Source: Lineus longissimus (taxonomy: Eukaryota > Nemertea > Pilidiophora > Heteronemertea > Lineidae). Taken from it: DNA of 64,000 nucleotides. How positions within the stretch are numbered: the stretch's first letter is position 1; every line of letters starts with the position of its first letter. This document shows positions 33,346 to 46,040 of the stretch, piece by piece. The position numbers and the translations under genes are program-made. Under the pieces are notes generated by a model, which was given only the letters and a program-made list of their open reading frames with translations, was not told the DNA's origin and made no database searches. Where the stretch lies: the NCBI RefSeq assembly GCF_910592395.1, contig NC_088321.1:12896001-12960000 (forward strand). Direction: 5' to 3'.

Positions 33346-36300
33346 GGTGGTACACAAACTCCTGAGTTCTTCCTCACTCGATGCAAAGTTTTGCTATTCA
33401 AATTTGATGAAATACACGATAGTGTACATGTGGGGAGGAGATGTATGTCATTCTGACTTACCGGCGGTGAACGTCAATCCTGAATAAAAGTGTCCTCCTT
33501 TCCCCGCCGGTCCAATGGGCCGAGATATCCGGCGAATGAGCCATGTATCTGACTTCCTAAGGCAGCTTTGTGGAATTTGGCGAAAAAGCCGGAATAGCAT
33601 ATAATACTCCTTAGAAGTAAACTTATTTTCGTTATTTTCGATTCTTACCTCGCAATCGAAAGCGGTCGAAACTGCCAGGTCGTCCATCATATCACCTGAT
33701 GAAAAGTAGTTCATCCTCTGTTGGGTTTGTGTAAAAACTAAACTATAATGAGCAAACACACAACCGGCGCTGCGAAAACACGCGGCGTTGCTTTGGGGAA
33801 GTGTAAGATTGCTTCCAAAATATGACCCAGATAAAAATTTTGGCGCTGTTAGCTGCCTGAGTACTGAATGGGATAATCGAGTAAAGACGTCTTAAGTAGG
33901 TCCTCAGCTCCAAGCAGCGCGTCACCACGCATTGATCCGCACAAAAAAGGATCTCTGCATGAAGGCTTCACTCGGGTCCAGTCGGGATTATAATCGGAAA
34001 ACTACGATAATTCATTCGGTTTTCGAGTTTTTCCGTTTCCGGCGTGTTATGCTCGGAACTGCTACTGTAGAATGGAAGGTGTCTGGTATGGGTAGCCGAC
34101 ATCCTGAATTTAGAGGCAACACTCAGCACTTGTGACCGAGCTTATGCCCTGAATAAACCAACATGCTTCACACAGCATACACGCCATTCGATGATAAATG
34201 TGTACCATTTATTTTCTCGAAATCGCATTTCAAATAATAAAAAAACTGCTTTCTGGTTACTCAATAAGTTATATGAAGAATTAAACGCTACAAAAAGACA
34301 GCGTCTTACAAGATCGTGTAATTACAAGAAATTCCGCGTTTTTTGCATTCAAAATTTCAGCCAATGAGAGTGCTGGAAAGATGTGATAGCCATTTTGATT
34401 GGGCGAAGTGGATTTGTCCGCCTCATCTCGCAAATTACAATCGGCTTACCTCAGGGTAAGTAGTGTCCGAGGGGAGGAATATACGGCTGATTCTGATATT
34501 CGAGGATGCGCAGCCAATTTTGACCCTGATCGATCTGATGCAATTTCACAGAATCTTTCCTACATGGCAAATATTGATAACATCGACCCCCACGAAATAG
34601 TTTTCATGGGGGTCGATAAGCTTAAACCGGCAAGGGCAAATGAATAAAACGATGAAGGACGTACATGCGCTTCAAAACGCCACTGTCTTTGATCAGGTGA
34701 TCAACAGTGTGGACCAACCAACCTCGACAATAACCTCGTCCACAGGCTGCAATATTTCGATAATATCTAGTCCGCTTAGAGTGAAAGAAATTGGGTGAAA
34801 ATCTACACAGCTGCACCGCAAGACCAGCGGTCCTTGCAATTGGGTACGATGCATGATATAAAGGGCTATGAATCCTGCTATATCGCGTTATAACTGCTGA
34901 GAACGATTGCAGGAATCTGTTAGTAGGCTTTGGCAAATCAACAGGTCGATCCGGTGTAGGTCGAAATGAAAACAGGACCTCGAGTTCAAAAAGCCAGTAC
35001 CGGTTGGAAATCACGGGAATTACTAAGCTTGTTTTTTGCTTCCATCAGACATAAGCCGCAACTGCACCGAATCCTTGTCACTCTCTGACGGCTGAAATGG
35101 CCTTCAAGAGCGTTAAAGATACACAATAGTATTGTTTATCCATGCTAACTAATCTAACCATTAATAATGATGTGTTTTCTATCCCAAAACCGACACTCCT
35201 AAGACCAGGATCTCCTCGAATACACAAGGGAGTTGTAATGACGATTTATCGCAGTACACGCCTACAATGAATTTTACTAAACAGCATTGCTGTATGTATC
35301 GCTGTGCAATAGCTCTCAATACACGTGCTGGAAATAACTTTGGGTGTTTATCCTCTGTACATGAGAGCATTAGCAATACTTCGTAACAGGTCCTGCGTAC
35401 CAGGTTCACTGAGATTCGTATTGATCAGCCTGCAATAAACAGTGTGTCTGTTGCGTTATTTTTTTCGAGTGTTCCATCAATGGCTATCGCTCATGTTATC
35501 ATCAATCGATTCCTTTGATTAAAGCACTACCTGTGATTTTCTGTACGTATGTACTCATGACCTGTACAATATGCATCTAAATTATGAAAAATGATCGCTT
35601 CAGTCATTTCCTAAAACTTAAAACCTCTAAAGCCTTTTGGTCAACCCAAGCCCGTAGAGGCTCTCTTGTTCCTGGACCATTCGAACGACGTATCCCTAAG
35701 AAACGTTGAATGTGAACATTTCCAACCATGCTTATAATAACTAGCCGCTGTGGAGACTGATAAACATGTACAACTATTATTAATGCCTAGTGTCACAGAT
35801 TCGATATTGCGCCGAGATTGACGCTGCGACCAGTGATGACACAAACGACGGGTATCTGCACTTCACGTTTAATATAGGAACTAAAATAGAATAAACAGGA
35901 AACATACTAAGTAACTGGTAACTCGCCCGGGTCAAAATACTTTACAAACTTGGAACAATTCATTGGAAAAAGGCCTACCAGTAAGTTAAGAGTCTGCACC
36001 ACAGTTTTGGCTACAACTTGAAATCATGAAGCAAAGAGGGCTCTTTCCAAACGGAGTGAATACCACTTTCAAGGGTTAGCATATTTGTATGAGTACTGCT
36101 CCCGCTTAAATTTGCGGATTTAGGTCCTTCCTTTCCATTTTACGCATATCAGAGTCGTAACCTAGAGATCTGGGGACTTGAATGTCTTGATGAAATAAAC
36201 TGGCACTTTTATATTTGATTCTGAAACAATGTACTTCCCTGTTTGTATCTGGTTGAGATTTAGCTTAACCAATCGACAATGGTGTTGTGTTTGTTTCTTC

Positions 36301-36700
36301 AGCCACATAAAGGACCTGCATGGTTTGGTGATGATGCAGTGAAAAGCACATGCTGAAGCGCTGGGGGTGTACTTCCTTGTAAAGACGGATGATATTGGTA
36401 TTGAAAGCTTTCCTCTAATGAATATTCGTCCTGGAAACAAACATTTACAGGGCAGGTTGACCACAGGCACCGCCATTTTGGGCTATAGAACTGAGAACAT
36501 GCCACATGGTTTTAAATGGACATTCAGTTCATTTTGAAGGAGTTGTAATTGCTTGAGAATTGCAAATTCTAGCTCAAATTGGGGTGCCAGAGGTGAACCT
36601 TAGACCCAGAGTACTTCAAAACGACGTCACGAACTCCTCCGCCACAGGAGTGACCTGACCTGTTCATTGTGTTCAACCTCGACATCCGGGGTCCGTTTAA
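33100..36700. repeat. Segmental duplicate, block I of 15,066-bp pair
   Basis: This block recurs at 48,170-51,760 at a constant offset of 15,066 bp through the leader, the extra 1.5-kb module, the PAN exon and its flanks, with only scattered substitutions (for example FYSG against FYLG near 33,470). Small indels occur near 35,330-35,345. Confidence 0.85.
34361..34455 (+). CDS. Candidate orphan exon in the extra module
   Basis: A 95-bp stretch lies between an acceptor (AAAATTTCAG) and a donor (CTCAGG then GTAAGT) and is open in one frame, reading PMRVLERCDSHFDWAKWICP then PHLANYNRLTSG. Its Trp/Cys/His content looks protein-like, but I recognise no family. It occurs only in the 1.5-kb module present in two of the array units (second copy at 49,427-49,521) and lies opposite in strand to the LamG-PAN genes. 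It could be an exon captured from another gene, or chance. Confidence 0.3.
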
Positions 36701-37548
36701 TTAGCATTCAAAATGGCTGCACCACTAGACCTATGTAGACCTACGCACGTATGTAGGTTTATGTCAATTAACCGACCTGAACTCCATTCTCGATAGGATG
36801 ATATTTCAGATCCAGTTAATTTCGTCTTTAAAATCAGAAGCCTTGCCACATAATGTGTTCCGAATATATTGCACAATCTCTGCCAGTGTCCAAAGAAGAT
36901 TTTATAGTAGCCGCCCGCTGAGGTAACATATTCCATCGGCAGATTGCTTATCTTTCTAGTCACTGCGTCCACACTGAAAATTAAGGACCTTCCCATATTG
37001 TCCACATGTATCACAAGGCGAACCCATTTATTAACAGGACATTGCGATTTTAACTCGTATACAACAGTTTTTTCGTTGTGACTATTCCTGTATAAAAGTG
37101 CTTCATGTCCACTGAATAATAGTAGGCTACAAGTATGTCTCTCATCTTGCTTTACTATTTCCATGCATACACCGAATAAAACAAAATTGTCATGCCCCTT
37201 CCTAAAATCCACAATAGCGTAGACTTGTCTGGCACCAGTGGACAGAAAATAAATATCGCACGCGAGTGTAAATATTGAATGATAATAATATTGTGAATTA
37301 AAAGAGAACTCTAAAACACTTGGTCCAGCTGGTGAATGATGGTTTCGACAAGATAGTTCCCTTGCAGTATGTTCTATTTGATCAGGGCCAACCACCAGTT
37401 GCGCTGGTCCGAAATTTTCTATCAAATTATGTTTACTTCCAACAATGTTATTGTTGATATTAAACTTGTCTAAGGGCCAGTACCAAAGGATTGTGGTTGC
37501 GAATTTGATACCGGGAGACAGTAAAAACAAAGTTCTTACCATCACCAT
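36162..37548 (-). CDS. Secreted LamG-PAN protein, copy 2
   Basis: Exons 37548-36777 (772 nt, phase 1 end) and 36430-36162. The signal peptide is MVMVRTLFLLSPGIKFATT, followed by the LamG domain and the four-Cys PAN domain. The intron is only 346 bp because the family B block and its flanks are missing here; the sequence 3' of the donor joins directly to the AAAATGGCTGCACCA block. The frame upstream of the ATG stays open to 37,632, but the chosen ATG matches the start and the signal peptide of the other copies. PAN reads ACAFHC instead of ACAVYC. No lesion seen. Confidence 0.78.
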
Positions 37549-38851
37549 GGTGGTACACAAACTCCTGAGTTCTTCCTCACTCGATGCAAAGTTTTGCTTT
37601 TCAAATTTTATGAAATACGCGATAGTGTACATGTGGGGAGGAGGTGTATGTCATTCTGACTTACCGGCGGTGGACGTCAATCCTAAATAAAAGTGTCATC
37701 CTTCCCCCGCCAGTCCAATGGGCCGAGATATCCAGCGAATGAGCGATGTATCTGACTTCCTAAAGCAGCTTTGTGGAATTTGGCGAAAAAGCCGGAATAG
37801 CATATAATACTCCTTAGAAGTAAACTTACTTTCGTTGTTTTCGATTCTTACCTCGCAATTGAAAACGGTCGAAAGTGCCAGGTCGTTCATCATATCACCT
37901 GATGAAAATTAGTTCATGCTCTATTGGGTTTGTGTAAAAACTAAACTATAATGAGCAAACACACAACCGGCGCTGCAAAAACACGCGGCGTTGCTTTGGG
38001 TAAGTTTAAGATTGCTTCCAAAATATGACCCAGATAAAATCTTTGGCGCTGTTAGCTGCCTGAGTACTGAATGGGATAATCGAGCAAAGACGTCTTAAGT
38101 AGGTCCTCAGCTCCAAGCAGCGCGTCACCACGCATCGATCCGCACAAACAAGGATTTTTTTCGAGTGTTCCATCAATGGCTATCGCTCATGTTATCATCA
38201 ATGGATTCCTTTTATTAGAGCACTACCTTTGATTTTCTGTACGTATGTACTCATGACCTGTACAATATGCATCTAAATTATGAAAAAAAGATCGCTTCAG
38301 TCTTTCTAAAAATTTAAAACCTCTAAAGTCTTTTGGTCAACCCAACCGCGTAGAGGCTCTCTTGTTCCTGGACCATCCGAACGGCGTACCCCTAAGAAAC
38401 GTTGAATGTGAACATTTCCACCCATGCTTATAATAACTTGCCGCTGTTGAGACTGATAAACATGTACAACTCTTATAAATGCCTAGTGTCACAGATTCGA
38501 TGTTGCGCCGAGATTGACGCTGCGACCAGTGATGACACAAACGTCGGGTTTCTGCACTTCACGTTTAGAACTAAAAGAGAATAAACAGGAAACATACTAA
38601 GTAACTGGTAACTCGCCCGGGTCAAAATACTTTACAAACTTGGAACAATTCATTGGAAAAAGGCCTACCAGTAAGTTAAGAGTCTGCACCACAGTTTCGG
38701 CTACAACTTGAAATCATAAAGCAAGGAGGACTCTTTCCAAACGAAGTGAATACCACTTTCAAGGGTGGGCATATTTGTATGAGTACTGCTCCCGCTTAAA
38801 TTTGCGGGTTATGGTCCTTCCTTTACTTTTTACGCATATCAGAGTCGAGAC

Positions 38852-39120
38852 CTAGAGATCTAGGGACTTGAATGTCTTGATGAAATAAACTGACTCTTTT
38901 ATATTTGATTCTGAAACAATGTACTTTCCTGTTTGTATCTGGTTGAGATTTAACTTAACCAATCGACAATGGTGTTGTGTTTGTTTCTTCAGCCACATAA
39001 AGGACCTGCATGGTTTGGTGATGATGCAGTAAACAGCACATGCTGAAGCGCTGGGGGTGTACTTCCTTGTAAAGACGGATGATATTGGTATTGAAAGCTT
39101 TCCTCTAATGAATATTCGTC
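38852..39120 (-). pseudogene. Orphan PAN exon, copy 3
   Basis: The PAN exon is intact from the TTTCCAG acceptor at 39,121 to the stop at 38,852, but the unit upstream has no LamG exon: the spacer runs through the AAAATGGCTGCACCA block and a family B copy and then straight into the next unit at 39,934. The loss matches the duplication breakpoint. It could be used only by splicing from the LamG exon of the next gene, skipping that gene's own PAN exon. A single-exon remnant is the simpler reading. Confidence 0.7.
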
Positions 39121-40125
39121 CTGGAAACAAACATTTACAGGGCAGGTTGACCACAGGCACTACCATTTTAGGCTATAGAACTGAGAACATGCTCCATGGC
39201 TTTAAATGGACATTCAGTTCATTTTGAAGGAGTTCTAATTGCTTGAGAATTGCAAATTCTAGCTCAAGTTGGAGTGCCAGTGGTGAACCTTAGACCCAGA
39301 GTACTTCAAAACGACGTCTCGAACTCCTCCGCCACAGGAGTGACCCGACCTGTTCATTGTGTTCAACCTCGACATCCGGGGTCTTCTTGATTAGCATTCA
39401 AAATGGCTGCACCACTAGACCTTGGATACTCGTGTACGTCATATCACTCGTCACCGCCAGAATCTGGGGATGACGTAGAAATTGTGACCTATGACCCGTC
39501 TATTTGGGCACTACGTGTCAGCACTGTTTCAACATGACCAAAAACCGTTTGTAGCCGATCAAATAATTGTAAAATTGAACAATTATCTCAGGATGTATAC
39601 AGATAAAGAAGCCTTATACTTAAATATATAAAACAAATTATCAAAAGGGTTTTTAAAATAACCTTTTCACAGTGTGAGAGATGTGGCCGACCTAGAAGGC
39701 TACATCAACGAACTACTTACAGGCTTACGCCAATAATTCAAAATTTAAAATTTGTCATCGATTTTGAATTTTTCACTTGCATTAATATAAGCATATAAAA
39801 TATATATAAATACTTCAAATACCCAAGTTTGTCTACACAACGTCATTGTTGAAATTTATATCACGTACGAAAAATTCAAATTCAATTTCAAATTTCAAAT
39901 ATTTAACGGACGGCGTAGGCCTTTAAATGAATGAAGGCCTACCAGTAAGTTAAGAGTCTGCACCACAGTTTTGGCTACAACTTGAAATCATGAAGCAAAG
40001 AGGGCTCTTTCCAAACGGAGTGAATACCACTTTCAAGGGTTAGCATATTTGTATGAGTACTGCTCCCGCTTAAATTTGCGGATTTAGGTCCTTCCTTTCC
40101 ATTTTACGCATATCAGAGTCGTAAC

Positions 40126-41512
40126 CTAGAGATCTGGGGACTTGAATGTCTTGATGAAATAAACTGGCACTTTTATATTTGATTCTGAAACAATGTACTT
40201 CCCTGTTTGTATCTGGTTGAGATTTAGCTTAACCAATCGACAATGGTGTTGTGTTTGTTTCTTCAGCCACATAAAGGACCTGCATGGTTTGGTGATGATG
40301 CAGTGAAAAGCACATGCTGAAGCGCTGGGGGTGTACTTCCTTGTAAAGACGGATGATATTGGTATTGAAAGCTTTCCTCTAATGAATATTCGTCCTGGAA
40401 ACAAACATTTACAGGGCAGGTTGACCACAGGCACCGCCATTTTGGGCTATAGAACTGAGAACATGCCACATGGTTTTAAATGGACATTCAGTTCATTTTG
40501 AAGGAGTTGTAATTGCTTGAGAATTGCAAATTCTAGCTCAAATTGGGGTGCCAGAGGTGAACCTTAGACCCAGAGTACTTCAAAACGACGTCACGAACTC
40601 CTCCGCCACAGGAGTGACCTGACCTGTTCATTGTGTTCAACCTCGACATCCGGGGTCCGTTTAATTAGCATTCAAAATGGCTGCACCACTAGACCTATGT
40701 AGACCTACGCACGTATGTAGGTTTATGTCAATTAACCGACCTGAACTCCATTCTCGATAGGATGATATTTCAGATCCAGTTAATTTCGTCTTTAAAATCA
40801 GAAGCCTTGCCACATAATGTGTTCCGAATATATTGCACAATCTCTGCCAGTGTCCAAAGAAGATTTTATAGTAGCCGCCCGCTGAGGTAACATATTCCAT
40901 CGGCAGATTGCTTATCTTTCTAGTCACTGCGTCCACACTGAAAATTAAGGACCTTCCCATATTGTCCACATGTATCACAAGGCGAACCCATTTATTAACA
41001 GGACATTGCGATTTTAACTCGTATACAACAGTTTTTTCGTTGTGACTATTCCTGTATAAAAGTGCTTCATGTCCACTGAATAATAGTAGGCTACAAGTAT
41101 GTCTCTCATCTTGCTTTACTATTTCCATGCATACACCGAATAAAACAAAATTGTCATGCCCCTTCCTAAAATCCACAATAGCGTAGACTTGTCTGGCACC
41201 AGTGGACAGAAAATAAATATCGCACGCGAGTGTAAATATTGAATGATAATAATATTGTGAATTAAAAGAGAACTCTAAAACACTTGGTCCAGCTGGTGAA
41301 TGATGGTTTCGACAAGATAGTTCCCTTGCAGTATGTTCTATTTGATCAGGGCCAACCACCAGTTGCGCTGGTCCGAAATTTTCTATCAAATTATGTTTAC
41401 TTCCAACAATGTTATTGTTGATATTAAACTTGTCTAAGGGCCAGTACCAAAGGATTGTGGTTGCGAATTTGATACCGGGAGACAGTAAAAACAAAGTTCT
41501 TACCATCACCAT
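40126..41512 (-). CDS. Secreted LamG-PAN protein, copy 4 (identical to copy 2)
   Basis: Exons 41512-40741 and 40394-40126, intron 346 bp. The predicted protein is the same as copy 2 residue for residue, as expected from the 3,964-bp duplication. The signal peptide, LamG domain and PAN domain are intact. If the duplication is real, this gene doubles the dose of the copy 2 product; if it is an assembly duplicate, only one of the two exists. Confidence 0.72.
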
Positions 41513-42815
41513 GGTGGTACACAAACTCCTGAGTTCTTCCTCACTCGATGCAAAGTTTTGCTTTTCAAATTTTATGAAATACGCGATAGTGTACATGTGG
41601 GGAGGAGGTGTATGTCATTCTGACTTACCGGCGGTGGACGTCAATCCTAAATAAAAGTGTCATCCTTCCCCCGCCAGTCCAATGGGCCGAGATATCCAGC
41701 GAATGAGCGATGTATCTGACTTCCTAAAGCAGCTTTGTGGAATTTGGCGAAAAAGCCGGAATAGCATATAATACTCCTTAGAAGTAAACTTACTTTCGTT
41801 GTTTTCGATTCTTACCTCGCAATTGAAAACGGTCGAAAGTGCCAGGTCGTTCATCATATCACCTGATGAAAATTAGTTCATGCTCTATTGGGTTTGTGTA
41901 AAAACTAAACTATAATGAGCAAACACACAACCGGCGCTGCAAAAACACGCGGCGTTGCTTTGGGTAAGTTTAAGATTGCTTCCAAAATATGACCCAGATA
42001 AAATCTTTGGCGCTGTTAGCTGCCTGAGTACTGAATGGGATAATCGAGCAAAGACGTCTTAAGTAGGTCCTCAGCTCCAAGCAGCGCGTCACCACGCATC
42101 GATCCGCACAAACAAGGATTTTTTTCGAGTGTTCCATCAATGGCTATCGCTCATGTTATCATCAATGGATTCCTTTTATTAGAGCACTACCTTTGATTTT
42201 CTGTACGTATGTACTCATGACCTGTACAATATGCATCTAAATTATGAAAAAAAGATCGCTTCAGTCTTTCTAAAAATTTAAAACCTCTAAAGTCTTTTGG
42301 TCAACCCAACCGCGTAGAGGCTCTCTTGTTCCTGGACCATCCGAACGGCGTACCCCTAAGAAACGTTGAATGTGAACATTTCCACCCATGCTTATAATAA
42401 CTTGCCGCTGTTGAGACTGATAAACATGTACAACTCTTATAAATGCCTAGTGTCACAGATTCGATGTTGCGCCGAGATTGACGCTGCGACCAGTGATGAC
42501 ACAAACGTCGGGTTTCTGCACTTCACGTTTAGAACTAAAAGAGAATAAACAGGAAACATACTAAGTAACTGGTAACTCGCCCGGGTCAAAATACTTTACA
42601 AACTTGGAACAATTCATTGGAAAAAGGCCTACCAGTAAGTTAAGAGTCTGCACCACAGTTTCGGCTACAACTTGAAATCATAAAGCAAGGAGGACTCTTT
42701 CCAAACGAAGTGAATACCACTTTCAAGGGTGGGCATATTTGTATGAGTACTGCTCCCGCTTAAATTTGCGGGTTATGGTCCTTCCTTTACTTTTTACGCA
42801 TATCAGAGTCGAGAC

Positions 42816-44726
42816 CTAGAGATCTAGGGACTTGAATGTCTTGATGAAATAAACTGACTCTTTTATATTTGATTCTGAAACAATGTACTTTCCTGTTTGT
42901 ATCTGGTTGAGATTTAACTTAACCAATCGACAATGGTGTTGTGTTTGTTTCTTCAGCCACATAAAGGACCTGCATGGTTTGGTGATGATGCAGTAAACAG
43001 CACATGCTGAAGCGCTGGGGGTGTACTTCCTTGTAAAGACGGATGATATTGGTATTGAAAGCTTTCCTCTAATGAATATTCGTCCTGGAAACAAACATTT
43101 ACAGGGCAGGTTGACCACAGGCACTACCATTTTAGGCTATAGAACTGAGAACATGCTCCATGGCTTTAAATGGACATTCAGTTCATTTTGAAGGAGTTCT
43201 AATTGCTTGAGAATTGCAAATTCTAGCTCAAGTTGGAGTGCCAGTGGTGAACCTTAGACCCAGAGTACTTCAAAACGACGTCTCGAACTCCTCCGCCACA
43301 GGAGTGACCCGACCTGTTCATTGTGTTCAACCTCGACATCCGGGGTCTTCTTGATTAGCATTCAAAATGGCTGCACCACTAGACCTTGGATACTCGTGTA
43401 CGTCATATCACTCGTCACCGCCAGAATCTGGGGATGACGTAGAAATTGTGACCTATGACCCGTCTATTTGGGCACTACGTGTCAGCACTGTTTCAACATG
43501 ACCAAAAACCGTTTGTAGCCGATCAAATAATTGTAAAATTGAACAATTATCTCAGGATGTATACAGATAAAGAAGCCTTATACTTAAATATATAAAACAA
43601 ATTATCAAAAGGGTTTTTAAAATAACCTTTTCACAGTGTGAGAGATGTGGCCGACCTAGAAGGCTACATCAACGAACTACTTACAGGCTTACGCCAATAA
43701 TTCAAAATTTAAAATTTGTCATCGATTTTGAATTTTTCACTTGCATTAATATAAGCATATAAAATATATATAAATACTTCAAATACCCAAGTTTGTCTAC
43801 ACAACGTCATTGTTGAAATTTATATCACGTACGAAAAATTCAAATTCAATTTCAAATTTCAAATATTTAACGGACGGCGTAGGCCTTTAAATGAATGCAG
43901 ACACGGCCCTGCAAAAATGCACGCATGTATGTAGGTTTATGTCAATTAACCGACCTGAACTCCATTCTCGATAGGATGATATTTCAGATCCAGTTGATTT
44001 CGTGTTTGAAATCAGAAGCCTTGCCACATAATGTGTCCCGACAACATTGCACAATCTCTGCCAGTGTCCAAAGTAGATTTTATAGTAGCCATCCGCTGAG
44101 GTAACATATTCCATCGGCAGATTGCTTATCTTTCTAGTCACTGTATCCACACTGAAAATTAAGGACCTTCCCATATTATCCAGATGTATCACAAGGCGAA
44201 ACCATTTATTAACAGGACATTGCGATTTTAAATCGTTTACAACAGTTACTTCTTTGTGACTATTCCTGTCAAGTGCTTCATGTCGACTGAATAATAGTAG
44301 GCTACAAGTATGTCTCTCATCCTGCTTTACTATTTCCATGCATACACCGAACAAAACAAAACCGCCATGACCCCTCCTAAAATCCGCAATAGCGTAGACC
44401 TGTCTGGCACCAGTGGACAGGAAATAAATATCGCACGCGACTGTAAATATTGAATGATAATAATATTGTGAATTAAAAGAGAACTCTAAAACACTTGGTC
44501 CAGCTGGTGAATGATGGTTTAGACAAGATAGTTCCTTTGCAGTATGTTCTATTTGATCAGGGCCAACCACCAGTTGTGCTGGTCCTTAATTTTCTATCAA
44601 ATAATAGTGTTCACTTCCAACAATGTTATTGTTGATATTGAACTTGTCTAAGGGCCAGTACCAAAGGATTGTGTTTACGCATTTGATCCCGAGATACAGT
44701 AAAAACAAAGTTCTTACCATCATCAT
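42816..44726 (-). pseudogene. LamG-PAN copy 5, nonsense codon in exon 1
   Basis: Exons by homology 44726-43955 and 43084-42816, with the same donor, acceptor and 870-bp intron as copy 1. The LamG frame carries a TAA at 44,588-44,586 (codon 47), where the intact copies have a coding codon. Just upstream, the sequence encoding GSEH has gained three bases. Downstream the frame is open to the end, and the PAN exon is intact, so the copy is young. Copy 7 carries the same stop. Without readthrough, only a short secreted peptide would be made. Confidence 0.8.
43670..43890 (+). repeat. Family B copy inside array units
   Basis: This is the representative of the copies at about 32,300-32,510, 39,710-39,925, 47,350-47,565 and 52,080-52,300. 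The ends are GGCTTACGCCAATAATTC and ACGGACGGCGTAGGCCTTTAA, inverse to each other in the GGC-GTAGGCC part, with an AT-rich interior. It lies in the intron of the LamG-PAN genes that have the long intron and is absent from copies 2 and 4. Confidence 0.65.
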
Positions 44727-46040
44727 GGTGGTACACAAACTCCTAAGTTCTTCCTCTCTCGATGCAAAGTTTTGCTATTCAAATTTGATGAAATACGCGA
44801 TAGTGTACATGTGGGGAGGAGGTGTATGTCATTCTGACTTACCGGCGGTGAACGTCAATCCTAAATGAAAGTGTCCTCCTTTCCCCGCCGCTCCAATGGG
44901 CCGAGATATCCGGCGAATGAGCCATGTATCTGACTTCCTAAGACAGCTTTGTGGAATTTGGCGAAAAAGCCGGAATAGCATATAATATTCCTTGGAAGTA
45001 AACTTATTTTCGTTATTTTCGAGTCTTACCTCGCAATCGAAAGCGGTCAAAACTGCCAGGTCGTCCATCATATCACCTGATGAAAAGTAGTTCATCCTCT
45101 ATTGGGTTTGTGTAAAAACTAAACTATAATGAGCAAACACACAACCGGCGCTGCGAAAACACGCGGCGTTGCTTTGGGTAAGTTTAAGATTGCTTCCAAA
45201 ATATGACCCAGATAACAATTTTGGCGCTGTTAGCTGCCTGAGTACTGAATGGGATAATCGAGCAAAGACGTCTTAAGTAGGTCCTCAGCTCCAAGCAGCG
45301 CGTCAGTACGCATCGATCCGCACAGAAAAGGATTTTTTCGAGTGTTCCATCAATGGCTATCGCTCATGTTATCAACAATCGATTCCTTTTATTAGAGCAC
45401 TACCTGTGATTTTCTGTACGTATGTACTCATGACCTGTACAATATGCATCTAAATTATGAAAAAAAGATCGCTTCAGTCATTTCAAAAACGTAAAACCTC
45501 TAAAGCCTTTTGGTCAACCCAACCGCGTAGAGGCTCTCTTGTTCCTGGACCATCCGAACGGCGTACCCCTAAGAAACGTTGAATGTGAACATTTCCAACC
45601 ATGCTTATAATAACTTGCCGCTGTGGAGACTGATAAACATGTACAACTATTATTAATGCCTAGTGTCACAGATTCGATATTGCGCCGAGATTGACGCTGC
45701 GACCAGTGATGACACAAACGACGGGTATCTGCACTTCACGTTTAATATAGGAACTAAAATACATGTAGAATTAACAGGAAACATACTAAGTAACTGGTAT
45801 CTCGCCCGGGTCAAAATACTTTACAAACTTGGAACAATTCATTGGAAAAAGGCCTACCAGTAAGTTAAGAGTCTGCACCACAGTTTTGGCTACAACTTGA
45901 AATCATGAAGCAAAGAGGGCTCTTTCCAAACGGAGTGAATACCACTTTCAAGGGTTAGCATATTTGTATGAGTACTGCTCCCGCTTAAATTTGCGGATTT
46001 AGGTCCTTCCTTTCCATTTTACGCATATCAGAGTCGTAAC

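Larger units (their letters stand above)
35970..39933. repeat. Unit 1 of a 3,964-bp direct tandem duplication
   Basis: From AAGGCCTACCAGTAAG at 35,970 to AAATGAATG at 39,933 this block is followed at once by another copy (39,934-43,897). All landmarks lie exactly 3,964 bp apart, the translated exons are identical, and I found no base difference in the lines compared. It contains one complete LamG-PAN gene and one orphan PAN exon. Confidence 0.9.
39934..43897. repeat. Unit 2 of the 3,964-bp tandem duplication
   Basis: Second copy of the block at 35,970-39,933. After its end at AAATGAATG it continues into the normal LamG exon of copy 5 (CAGACACGGCC), which marks the right breakpoint of the duplicated segment. 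The junction has at most one or two bases of homology. Confidence 0.9.

Noticed and set aside
34622-35014. 130-codon minus-strand frame in the extra 1.5-kb module
   Set aside because: No recognisable domain, no splice signals at its edges, and found only in recent duplicates that give no test of selection.
35641-35844. 67-codon minus-strand frame repeated in every array unit (MCHHWSQRQSRRN)
   Set aside because: It recurs only because the units are duplicates. It has no signal peptide or domain, and its start is not an ATG-supported one, so it is not called a gene.
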